From the NCBI GenBank assembly GCA_900318955.1, contig ONMJ01000010.1, forward strand, positions 1 to 56,280: a stretch of DNA of 56,280 bases, given 5' to 3'. Position numbers and translations under genes: made by a program. Shown here piece after piece: positions 34,966 through 42,613 of the stretch. Origin of the DNA: an uncultured Bacteroidales bacterium. GTDB taxonomy: Bacteria > Bacteroidota > Bacteroidia > Bacteroidales > UBA932. Each line of letters begins with the position of its first letter. Within the stretch, counting starts at the first letter, position 1. The notes beneath the pieces are model-generated. The model had not been told where the DNA came from. It searched no databases and was given only the letters and a program-made list of their open reading frames with translations.

Positions 34966-36753
34966 ATGGCTTCATATCTCCAGATTGAGAATATCTCCAA
35001 ATCCTACGGGCCGAAGATCCTCTTCGAGCATATCGGGTTCAATGTCAATGAGGGCGACAAAATCGCCCTCATCGCTCCCAACGGCACAGGAAAGACCTCC
35101 CTTCTAAGAATTCTGGCAGGGAAAGACAAGTCCGACAGCGGAGGGAAAATCCTGTTTCTGAAGGATATAAGAATAGCCTTCCTGGAGCAGGACTACTCGT
35201 TTGACCCGGAGAAGACAATCTTCCGTCAGATAATGGATTCTTCCGTTGAATGGACAAAGAACCTCGACAGCGAGCACCTTTTCGCCTATGAAAGAAGGGT
35301 TGTCCAGATTCTGACAGATTTCTCTCTCGGAGAGGGAGAAAGACTCATGGGAGACCTCTCGGGAGGAGAGGTAAAAAGAGTTGCAATCACCGAAATGCTT
35401 GCCTCTGAGGCCGATTTTTTCATAATGGACGAGCCGACCAACCATCTTGATGTCGACGCCATAGAATACCTTGAGAATATTCTGAAGCGATCACGATGCA
35501 CTCTCCTCATGGTCACCCATGACCGTTATTTCCTCGACAGGGTCTGCAACATAGTGATGGAAATCGACCACGGAGCCGTCTACACATATAAGGGAGATTA
35601 CGAGAATTATCTTGAAAAGAGAACCGAGAGAATCGACCTTTACAATGCCGAGACTGACAAAGTAAGGAACGTCCTGAGGAGGGAGCTGGAATGGATGCAC
35701 AGCACTCCATGCGCTCGTTCCGGGAAAGCAAAATACCGCAAAAACGCCTTCTATGCCCTAAAGGACAGAGCAGAGGACACATACACTGTTAAGAGCGTAG
35801 ACATGAGCGAGATGACCAGGAAAGGCACCTATCTCGGCAATAAAGTCATAGACTGCAAGGATGTTTCTTTCTATTGGGGCGGGAAATGCTATCTGGACAG
35901 GTTCTCCTATAAATTCCAGCGCTACGAAAGGGTCGGAATAGTTGGGAAGAACGCTTCAGGGAAGACCACTTTTCTCAATCTTCTAACCGGAGGATGGGAC
36001 CCTTCGATGGGCGGAGAGCTGACAGGAACAATTGAAAGAGGAGACTCACTCATTGTAGGATATTATCACCAGAGCGGGATACAGTTCAAAGAGGATCAGA
36101 CAGTCCTCGAGACAGTGAACGACACCCACCTTCTTTCCATGTTCCTATTCTCCCACGATATGCTTAACACCCCCGTTGCGAGGCTGTCCGGAGGGGAAAA
36201 AAGACGCCTTTATCTTCTGACTATTCTTAAGCAGGAGCCGAATCTTCTCATTCTCGACGAACCGACCAACGATCTCGACATAGTTACCCTCAACATACTG
36301 GAAGAGTATCTGATGGAATACAAGGGAAGCCTTATTATAGTCTCGCACGACCGTCATTTCCTCGACCGCCTGGTAGACCATCTCTTCGTCTTCTGCGGAG
36401 ACGGAGTAGTCAAGGATTTTATCGGAGGTTATTCCGAATACAGGGAATACATAAAAGAGGTCGACGCTGCCAAAAAGGCATCCCAAAAAGCAATTGAGAA
36501 GGCCTCCAAGCCTGATTCCGTTCCTTTGGAGAAGGAGAAGAAAAAGAAACTGAGCTGGAAAGAAGCGAGAGAATTGGAAGCCCTCGACAAAGAGATTCCC
36601 GAGCTTGAAAACGAGAAAGCCTCAATAGAAGAAAAGCTCTCTTCCGGAACACTTTCCTCTGATGAAATTATAAAGGCCTCGAACCGCTATAGCGAGATCA
36701 AGGCCCTCCTCGATGAAAAAGAGCTCCGTTGGCTGGAGCTCTCTGAAATCTGA
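34966..36753 (+). CDS. ABC-F ATPase (Uup-like)
   Basis: A 595-aa soluble protein with two ABC domains. Walker A motifs are APNGTGKTS and GKNASGKTT, signatures LSGGEVKR and LSGGEKRR, Walker B FIMDEPTNHLD and LILDEPTNDLD. The linker contains the ABC-F arm region, and a charged coiled-coil C-terminus (KKKLSWKEARELEALDKEIP) is typical of Uup. ABC-F proteins act on the ribosome or, for Uup, also in precise excision and DNA-related roles. The last codons hold a perfect hairpin that works as a terminator for the opposite strand. Confidence 0.9.
   Translation: MASYLQIENISKSYGPKILFEHIGFNVNEGDKIALIAPNGTGKTSLLRILAGKDKSDSGGKILFLKDIRIAFLEQDYSFDPEKTIFRQIMDSSVEWTKNLDSEHLFAYERRVVQILTDFSLGEGERLMGDLSGGEVKRVAITEMLASEADFFIMDEPTNHLDVDAIEYLENILKRSRCTLLMVTHDRYFLDRVCNIVMEIDHGAVYTYKGDYENYLEKRTERIDLYNAETDKVRNVLRRELEWMHSTPCARSGKAKYRKNAFYALKDRAEDTYTVKSVDMSEMTRKGTYLGNKVIDCKDVSFYWGGKCYLDRFSYKFQRYERVGIVGKNASGKTTFLNLLTGGWDPSMGGELTGTIERGDSLIVGYYHQSGIQFKEDQTVLETVNDTHLLSMFLFSHDMLNTPVARLSGGEKRRLYLLTILKQEPNLLILDEPTNDLDIVTLNILEEYLMEYKGSLIIVSHDRHFLDRLVDHLFVFCGDGVVKDFIGGYSEYREYIKEVDAAKKASQKAIEKASKPDSVPLEKEKKKKLSWKEARELEALDKEIPELENEKASIEEKLSSGTLSSDEIIKASNRYSEIKALLDEKELRWLELSEI
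36715..36742 (-). terminator. Terminator for the GDPD gene, inside the ABC-F coding end
   Basis: AGAGCTCC (36720-36727) and GGAGCTCT (36735-36742) form a perfect 8-bp stem with a 7-base loop, followed on the minus strand by a T run (36716-36719). It lies within the last codons of the plus-strand ABC-F gene and 13 bases beyond the stop of the convergent phosphoesterase gene at 36755, so its function is for the minus-strand transcript. Confidence 0.7.
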
Positions 36754-36754
36754 T

Positions 36755-39040
36755 TTATTCTTTCGCGTAGCTTGTCGCGCCGTATCCTCTTGTGAGGTTC
36801 AGCACCCTTTCCGGGTAATTGGAGATGATTGCATCCACATCGCATTTAATCATTCTCTCAATCTCCTGAGGATCGTCAACCGTCCAAGGAACTACCTTTA
36901 TTCCCTTTTCGTGGGCGAGTTTGACATTCTCCTCCGTTACCCCTGCGTAATTGGGGCTCCACCAGTCAGGAACAAATGAAAGATGGGAGAGGAGTTCCTC
37001 AAGATCAGTCTCCTTATTGGTCAGATATGAAAGGAAGAGGTCGGGATACTGCTCATGCATATATTCCAAGGCCCTTTCATCGAAGCACTGAACCACAAGG
37101 CGGTCGCCCAGATTCTTTGACAGGAGAAGCGGAATGGCTGTATCCACAAAATCGTGATACTCCGGCCATTTTACACCTTCGCCTTCCTTGGCACTTGTCT
37201 TTACCTCGATATTGTATCTCATCGGCGAGACTCCTATCTCAGCTGTATAGCTCTCGATGAAATCGATAAGAGCGGAAGCCAGAGGCTTATGCTCGCGAAT
37301 CTTCTTTTGCTCGGGGAAGCGAGGATTCTCCTTCAGACCTGTCTCGTACTTAGCCACGGAGTCATAGGGCATTGTATAAATGTACTCCCTAGGATCTTTC
37401 TTCTTTATTTCAGATCCGTCCGGACGAGTGCAATAATCGGGATGGAAGTAGTTCTCATGCGAAATAATCACCTTTCCGTCGGCAGTTATCTGCATATCCA
37501 TTTCAAGAGTATTGACGCCGAGTTCGATTGCATGCTGCATCGCCGAGAAAGTATTCTCCGGCATCACTCCAGCACCGCCTCTGTGGGGCTGCACATCGAC
37601 ATAGTCACTCATGTTGAAAGTATACTCCCACTCCCTTCCGAGAGGATTTGTAACCTTGATTCCTACAGTCTTTGCATACTGGGAAGGTATTGCAGCGAAA
37701 TAATGGATATTAAGACGAGGTTTCTTATACTGAGAGACGCTCTTTTTTCTAGGAGCGAAAACAGCGTTGATCTCTTTAATGTAAGTAGGAGAGACATCAG
37801 CAACAGGTGCAAGCTCACCCATAAGGGCGCCGTCCTGGTACCATTCTACTGTCCAACCCTCATCATAGTCCCATACATTAGCGACAAGGGCATTCGGATA
37901 CCTTGGAGACTGGCCGAGATCGATGAATTCTACCTGATAATCGTCCGGATAATCTACATTATGCCAGGACCAAGTCAGATAATTACCGACATTGTTGAAT
38001 ATCTCGTATCCTCGAGGGGTTCCGTCGTTGCAGATCTTGGTATCCCACCACGCTCCGCAAAGGCTTGCGGCGTTGTGCTCGTGGATATTGTCAGAATAGG
38101 TAAAATTATTCTGAATATGGGTATGTCCGGAAAGGAAGTCCACATCGTAGTCTTTCACTACTTCGAGCATCCTGTCAGCATTGACAATATACTTGTCTGT
38201 CCACCAGTGGTACAGAGGACTATGCTGCCCGATAAAAATATGCGTTCCGGAAGGAATATAGCTAAGAAGACCTTCCAGCCAGTCGAGAGTCGAATCTTTA
38301 TAGCCCTCCTTATACTTTCCGCTCTTTGTAGGATCGCCTATTCCATTGCCCGTAAAGATGATATCTTCCAGTCCGATGACAAGGTCATTACCAAGGAAGA
38401 AAGCATAATTGACAGGTCCAAAGGCCTCCCTGTAGGCCTCTGATGCTTCTTCTCCCCCTTTGTCCTGGATAAAGTCGTGATTACCGATGACATTGTAAAC
38501 GGGAATACCCAGTTGAGACATTGCCGCCTTATAGTCAGGGAAGACTTCCGTAAGATTCCATCCGAGATCCCCGAGGCAAATAGCAACGGTATTACGCTCC
38601 TTGCTATATTTTGCGGCCTGCTCGATAAGGTCCTTCAGGGGTTCTGCAGAGAATTTCTCAAAATGGTCATACCCACCTTGAACCGACTTCATCTGGGGAT
38701 CCGAGATCGAGAAGAGGGTATAATCAGATGAAGGAGAGGTAGCCTTAAGGTCGAAATTGTATTTCGAGGACTCAGTGAGCTTCTGATAGAATTCGGTAGT
38801 CCCGGAAGAGTAATCGGCAACGAAGCCGGAAGGGGTTACCAAATAGACAAAATTAGCAGCAGGATCAACTTCAAGCGAATACTTCCCCCTGGAATTGGTC
38901 TGCGTAAAATTCTTTCCATCGGTTACAATCACACCGGAAAGCGCCTTGCCTTCTCCGGTCACCTTTCCCTTTACCTTTCGCGCCTCAGATGTTGAAGCAA
39001 CGGTAAGGAATGCGAGAAGAATGATGAGAAATTTTTTCAT
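36755..39040 (-). CDS. Secreted metallophosphoesterase fused to GDPD
   Basis: A 761-aa protein with a cleavable signal peptide (FLIILLAFLTVASTSEA). Residues ~22-100 are a Metallophos_N/CarboxypepD_reg-like domain (GKALSGVIVTDG). A calcineurin-like phosphoesterase follows: SDPQ (Asp114), LGDLGWN, GNHD (186-189), GQHSP and SGHTH. A Metallophos_C domain runs to ~480. Residues ~481-761 are a glycerophosphodiester phosphodiesterase: HRGG with His486, MPENTF, LEMD (Glu513, Asp515) and ISHEN (His528; HE replaces the usual HD). The GDPD should release glycerol-3-phosphate from diesters in the periplasm; the other domain may take a further ester. Start predicted from a near-consensus TATATTTA 20 bases upstream. 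It ends the phosphoesterase locus. Confidence 0.92.
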   Translation of the reverse strand: MKKFLIILLAFLTVASTSEARKVKGKVTGEGKALSGVIVTDGKNFTQTNSRGKYSLEVDPAANFVYLVTPSGFVADYSSGTTEFYQKLTESSKYNFDLKATSPSSDYTLFSISDPQMKSVQGGYDHFEKFSAEPLKDLIEQAAKYSKERNTVAICLGDLGWNLTEVFPDYKAAMSQLGIPVYNVIGNHDFIQDKGGEEASEAYREAFGPVNYAFFLGNDLVIGLEDIIFTGNGIGDPTKSGKYKEGYKDSTLDWLEGLLSYIPSGTHIFIGQHSPLYHWWTDKYIVNADRMLEVVKDYDVDFLSGHTHIQNNFTYSDNIHEHNAASLCGAWWDTKICNDGTPRGYEIFNNVGNYLTWSWHNVDYPDDYQVEFIDLGQSPRYPNALVANVWDYDEGWTVEWYQDGALMGELAPVADVSPTYIKEINAVFAPRKKSVSQYKKPRLNIHYFAAIPSQYAKTVGIKVTNPLGREWEYTFNMSDYVDVQPHRGGAGVMPENTFSAMQHAIELGVNTLEMDMQITADGKVIISHENYFHPDYCTRPDGSEIKKKDPREYIYTMPYDSVAKYETGLKENPRFPEQKKIREHKPLASALIDFIESYTAEIGVSPMRYNIEVKTSAKEGEGVKWPEYHDFVDTAIPLLLSKNLGDRLVVQCFDERALEYMHEQYPDLFLSYLTNKETDLEELLSHLSFVPDWWSPNYAGVTEENVKLAHEKGIKVVPWTVDDPQEIERMIKCDVDAIISNYPERVLNLTRGYGATSYAKE

Positions 39041-39086
39041 ATTAGACTTTTTATGATAGAATCACGTAAATATAAACAATATTTTC

Positions 39087-39494
39087 CTAATAAAGCCCTT
39101 TCAGTATCGATAGATCGAAATCTCCGAATATTTCCCTTGTCTTCGAGAGAGCCTGGTCTTTGACCGACGGAGTAATACACTTTATAACGGTAAAAATCGC
39201 CCATGTCAAGGCGGCGAGATCATCTGTGTATCCGGCGACGGGTATAAAATCCGGAATAAGGTCGAGGGGAAGAATCAGATACCCGAGTGCCCCGAGAATT
39301 TTTGTGCGGTCCTTCTTGGGCGTCATCGGGTCTTTTACCACATAATAGAGAAGCAGGGCGGCATATACCACCTTTATTCCCGCTTTGGTGCCGAACACTT
39401 TGATTTTATTCCAGAAATCATTGTCTGAATAGTGACCGGAATACTTTTCATACCCCTGGTCATCAGGTTCTTGTACGTATCTTTCGTTTTCCAT
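39087..39494 (-). CDS. DUF1232 (YkvA-type) membrane protein
   Basis: A 135-aa protein with the DUF1232 signature in the middle: LLYYVVKDPMTPKKDRTKILGALGYLILPLDLIPDFIPVAGYTDD, where the ILPLDLIPDFIP motif is diagnostic. There is one or two short hydrophobic stretches and a polar N-terminus. Function is unknown. It lies between the second sulfatase-like gene and the phosphoesterase-GDPD gene, with gaps of 68 and 46 bases, so it may be unrelated to the locus. Confidence 0.88.
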   Translation of the reverse strand: MENERYVQEPDDQGYEKYSGHYSDNDFWNKIKVFGTKAGIKVVYAALLLYYVVKDPMTPKKDRTKILGALGYLILPLDLIPDFIPVAGYTDDLAALTWAIFTVIKCITPSVKDQALSKTREIFGDFDLSILKGLY

Positions 39495-39562
39495 TGCTTA
39501 TATGATTAGCCGTTGTATTTATGCATAAATCGAGCCTGTTTTGTGAATTTAAAAATAACCTA

Positions 39563-40954
39563 TCAAAACGGGTTCTGGGGAGGGGCGAAATCGTAGAAGG
39601 TCTTATAAGGGAACTTTCTGGGAGCGCCCGGCTTGTCAGGATAGAAATCAGCCATCTCATCTACTCTGGCTTTGAGCGGACGAAGTTGCTCCTGAAGCTC
39701 GGAAGAAGCATCGGCCCACATAAGGGGATGAGTAAACTCAGGATCCGTTCGATAATTGTAGATGCGTCCATCCCAGAAATAAGCATATGTATCATCCATG
39801 GCATAGCGGGAAGCCTTCGGGGAAGGGGTTGTAGGCCAAAGAGGATTGAAATGGACAAGGACCAGATCCTTTTTATTAGGTTCATTTCCACATAGCTCCG
39901 GATACAGACTGACTCCGTCAAGATCCCAATCCTCAGGTATTTCCACACCTGCAATATCGGCAATTGTAGGAAGAATGTCCGTAAGGTCCGCAAGATGGTC
40001 GGCCCTCCTTTCCTTGAGCCTGTCGCCCCAGCAGATAATCATGGGGACATGGGTCCCGAGATAAGTCGGCTCACCTTTTCCTCCGCGGACTTCCTTTCCG
40101 TCAGAGGTCTTGGAAAGAATCCTCGTAGATGTGCCATTATCGGAGGCGAAAATGAAGATTGTGTTGTCCCAGACGCCTTTATCCTTCAGGTGCTGAACCA
40201 TTTGTCCGACCTGCTTGTCAAGATATTTTACCATGTACTTAAAATACGAGGTGTCGGCCCCATGAATGAAACGGGAATCATAATTATGGTCCCAGTCCCA
40301 GTCATCAGGGGTCGTGGTATGGGGAGTATGGACAAGAGGTTCGGTATAATAGAGAAGGAACGGCTTTCCAGACGCCGCCTTGCGGTCGATATAGTCGAAA
40401 GCATAGTCCTGCATGGCGTCGGGGCCATAAATAGCGAAATCATAACGCTCGCCATTATTGTCCCACATGCTGTTCGCATAGCGGTCAGTCTGCCACTCAC
40501 CTCTCGATTCGAGATACATTTCTATCTGAGAGCAGAAGAACTCGTCGAATCCGCATATCGGGAGCATCGCCCTGTCTCGTCCCAGTTGCCATTTTCCGAC
40601 AATCGCAGTCTCGTAACCACCTTCTTTTGCAACCTGGGCGAATGTGTGTTCGTCCTGGTTCATATAGCCGAAATTGACATAATTGCGGTCATTGTAAAGG
40701 CCGGTCATCACCTGGACGCGACTGGGAGATGAAAGGGGCTGGGCATTCATGTTGGAATACAATATGCCCTGCCTGGCAAGAGAGTCTATGAAAGGCGTCT
40801 CGTACTCAACTCCTCCATAGCATCCAAAGCACTCGGCTCCGATGTCGTCAGCAAAGAAAAAGACAATATTAGGCTTCTGCTGTTTCGGAGCGGAACATCC
40901 CGCCAAAGCGGCAAGGGTGCCGACTCCGGCACCAATTTTTTTCAGATTATTCAT
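39563..40954 (-). CDS. Sulfatase-superfamily lipoprotein (Ser type, GKWQLG variant)
   Basis: A 463-aa arylsulfatase-like protein with a lipobox (TLAALAGC, Cys20). ADD (36-37) binds metal, and the nucleophile motif is SSPSR with Ser75, a serine at the position that is modified to formylglycine. The usual GKWHLG is GKWQLG, with Gln123 in place of His. Later motifs are VHTPH and FASDNG. Serine-type sulfatases are matured by anaerobic enzymes (anSME), none of which is in this window; a free serine would favour phospho-ester chemistry instead. It overlaps the preceding sulfatase gene by 8 bases (ATGAATAA). Confidence 0.88.
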   Translation of the reverse strand: MNNLKKIGAGVGTLAALAGCSAPKQQKPNIVFFFADDIGAECFGCYGGVEYETPFIDSLARQGILYSNMNAQPLSSPSRVQVMTGLYNDRNYVNFGYMNQDEHTFAQVAKEGGYETAIVGKWQLGRDRAMLPICGFDEFFCSQIEMYLESRGEWQTDRYANSMWDNNGERYDFAIYGPDAMQDYAFDYIDRKAASGKPFLLYYTEPLVHTPHTTTPDDWDWDHNYDSRFIHGADTSYFKYMVKYLDKQVGQMVQHLKDKGVWDNTIFIFASDNGTSTRILSKTSDGKEVRGGKGEPTYLGTHVPMIICWGDRLKERRADHLADLTDILPTIADIAGVEIPEDWDLDGVSLYPELCGNEPNKKDLVLVHFNPLWPTTPSPKASRYAMDDTYAYFWDGRIYNYRTDPEFTHPLMWADASSELQEQLRPLKARVDEMADFYPDKPGAPRKFPYKTFYDFAPPQNPF

Positions 40955-42494
40955 TGCGTTTTTTCAGTTTTGCTGTAATATCAGGATCATAGTAATCTCC
41001 GACGAGAGAGTGGAAAGAGGTTTTCATCGCCTCGAGCTTTTCGGGCTCGGCAGATGCCAAATCCCTATCCTGATGGGGGTCTTCGGCGAGATTGAAAAGT
41101 GCATATTCACTTAAATTACCAAGCTCCGTACCTGTATCCGGACGAACTTTTCGTCCATTATATGGAGGAATAAGAATCCATGGGCCCTCTTTCAAGGCAA
41201 GGTGGCTTTTAGCTTCAAGAATAAGGTTGTCGCGACCTTTCTTGGATTTTCCGAGAAAGGCTTTCGATAAGTTCTTGCTATCTATGTCGGTCGGGACGTC
41301 GGCACCTGCGATGTTTCCAAACGAAGCGAAGAAATCAAGCTGGGACAGGAATGCGTCAGATACCTGACTCTTTGTATGTCCTTTCCAATAAACAATCATA
41401 GGAATATGCGTCCCACCATCATAAGCGCTGTATTTTCCACCGCGGAAAATGCCGGCAGGGGTATGATCGGCTACCAGGGAGTCTGCAAGATCATTGTATC
41501 CATCCTGAAGGACCGGACCGTTGTCTGATGTGAATATTACAATAGTATTATCGAGGATTCCTTTTGAATCCAGATAGCGAATCACCTCTCCGACACACCA
41601 ATCCGCCTCTACGATAGCATCCCCTCGGGTCCCGAACGGGGTTGACCCGAGGAATCTGTTATTTGGAAGGCGCGGAACATGAGGCTCATGGAGCCCGTAA
41701 TAGAGGAAGAACGGCTTCCCGCGGTTCTCATCGATGTATTTCTTTACTTTCTGAGCAAAGTAGTCTGCCATCTCCTCGTCATTCCAAAGCGCTTTCTTTC
41801 CCCCTCTCATGTAACCGATTCGCGGGACTCCATTCACAATCGAGCAGTTGTGCCCATGATGCCATGTCAGCCGCAGCATCTCCGGATTTGTAAGGGCAGT
41901 CGGTTCACCATCGAAATTGTGCTTGTAATCGACCTCGATAGGATCGTCTGGGTCTATGCCTAGGACATTCCCATTCTCTACATAAACAGTAGGAACCCTG
42001 TCGTTTGTAGCCGCTATAAGGCAACTATAATCAAAACCTATGTCATTTGCACAAGGAGAGATATGCTCGTTCCAGTTGATATTTCCCCTACCCATACCGA
42101 GATGCCATTTACCGATTGCGGCAGTTGAGTATCCTGCGGATTGAAGTGCCTTCGGGAGGGTCGGTATATCGGTCGGGATTATCAGAGGTGCATCGCCCGG
42201 TAGAATCCTGGCCTCAGGGTTGGTCCATGGATAGAGGCCGGTAAACATAGCATATCGGCTTGGAGTAGAAGTAGCACTGGTAGCATAAGCATTCGTGAAC
42301 CTGACTCCCATTGAAGCAAGGGAGTCGATATTGGGGGTATGTATCTTTCCCATCCCGTAGCAGCTGACATCTCCGATACCAAGGTCATCCGCAACGATAA
42401 GCAAGATATTTGGTTTCTCCGTCTGCTTGGCACAAGATCCGACCGCAGTCGCTACTGCTCCAATGCCTGCTGCCACTTTCAGAAAAGGTTTCAT
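40947..42494 (-). CDS. Sulfatase-superfamily lipoprotein (Ser type)
   Basis: A 515-aa arylsulfatase-like protein with a lipobox-like VGSC (Cys21). Motifs are VADDLG (metal Asp36-37), STPSR with Ser76 at the formylglycine position, FTGLYPW, GKWHLG (Lys129, His131), EPHVPR and FTSDNGPV, the full sulfatase set. The enzyme probably acts on a sulfate ester, or on a phosphate ester given its neighbours. It has its own promoter, TAAGTTTG at 42516-42523, and follows the terminator of the SusCD transcript. Confidence 0.9.
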   Translation of the reverse strand: MKPFLKVAAGIGAVATAVGSCAKQTEKPNILLIVADDLGIGDVSCYGMGKIHTPNIDSLASMGVRFTNAYATSATSTPSRYAMFTGLYPWTNPEARILPGDAPLIIPTDIPTLPKALQSAGYSTAAIGKWHLGMGRGNINWNEHISPCANDIGFDYSCLIAATNDRVPTVYVENGNVLGIDPDDPIEVDYKHNFDGEPTALTNPEMLRLTWHHGHNCSIVNGVPRIGYMRGGKKALWNDEEMADYFAQKVKKYIDENRGKPFFLYYGLHEPHVPRLPNNRFLGSTPFGTRGDAIVEADWCVGEVIRYLDSKGILDNTIVIFTSDNGPVLQDGYNDLADSLVADHTPAGIFRGGKYSAYDGGTHIPMIVYWKGHTKSQVSDAFLSQLDFFASFGNIAGADVPTDIDSKNLSKAFLGKSKKGRDNLILEAKSHLALKEGPWILIPPYNGRKVRPDTGTELGNLSEYALFNLAEDPHQDRDLASAEPEKLEAMKTSFHSLVGDYYDPDITAKLKKRNE

Positions 42495-42515
42495 AATAAT
42501 GTGATTAGATACTTA

Positions 42516-42523
42516 CAAACTTA
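42516..42523 (-). promoter_or_regulatory. -7 box for the sulfatase-like gene pair
   Basis: TAAGTTTG on the minus strand matches TAnnTTTG and lies 22 bases before the ATG at 42494. No clear -33 TTTG is visible at the expected spacing. Confidence 0.45.
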
Positions 42524-42540
42524 ACAATTTTCAGAATTAT

Positions 42541-42580
42541 AAAAAAGAGACCGGCCGATAATTACTTACCGGTCGGCCTC
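42541..42580 (-). terminator. Intrinsic terminator after the SusCD transcript
   Basis: GAGGCCGACCG and CGGCCGGTCTC on the minus strand form an 11-bp stem (42570-42580 with 42547-42557) with one G-U pair and one mismatch, followed by six T. It lies 34 bases after the BACON lipoprotein stop and upstream of the sulfatase promoter. Confidence 0.75.
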
Positions 42581-42613
42581 AAAATAGAAAATACTAAAGA
42601 TCAGGAGGGATCG

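Noticed and set aside
37154-38443. 429-aa open frame antisense to the phosphoesterase-GDPD gene
   Set aside because: The minus-strand protein has all catalytic motifs of two enzyme families; the plus-strand frame has none.
39536-39573. 9-bp inverted repeat near the second sulfatase stop as a terminator
   Set aside because: The loop is about 20 bases, a mismatch falls in the minus-strand stem, and no T run follows.
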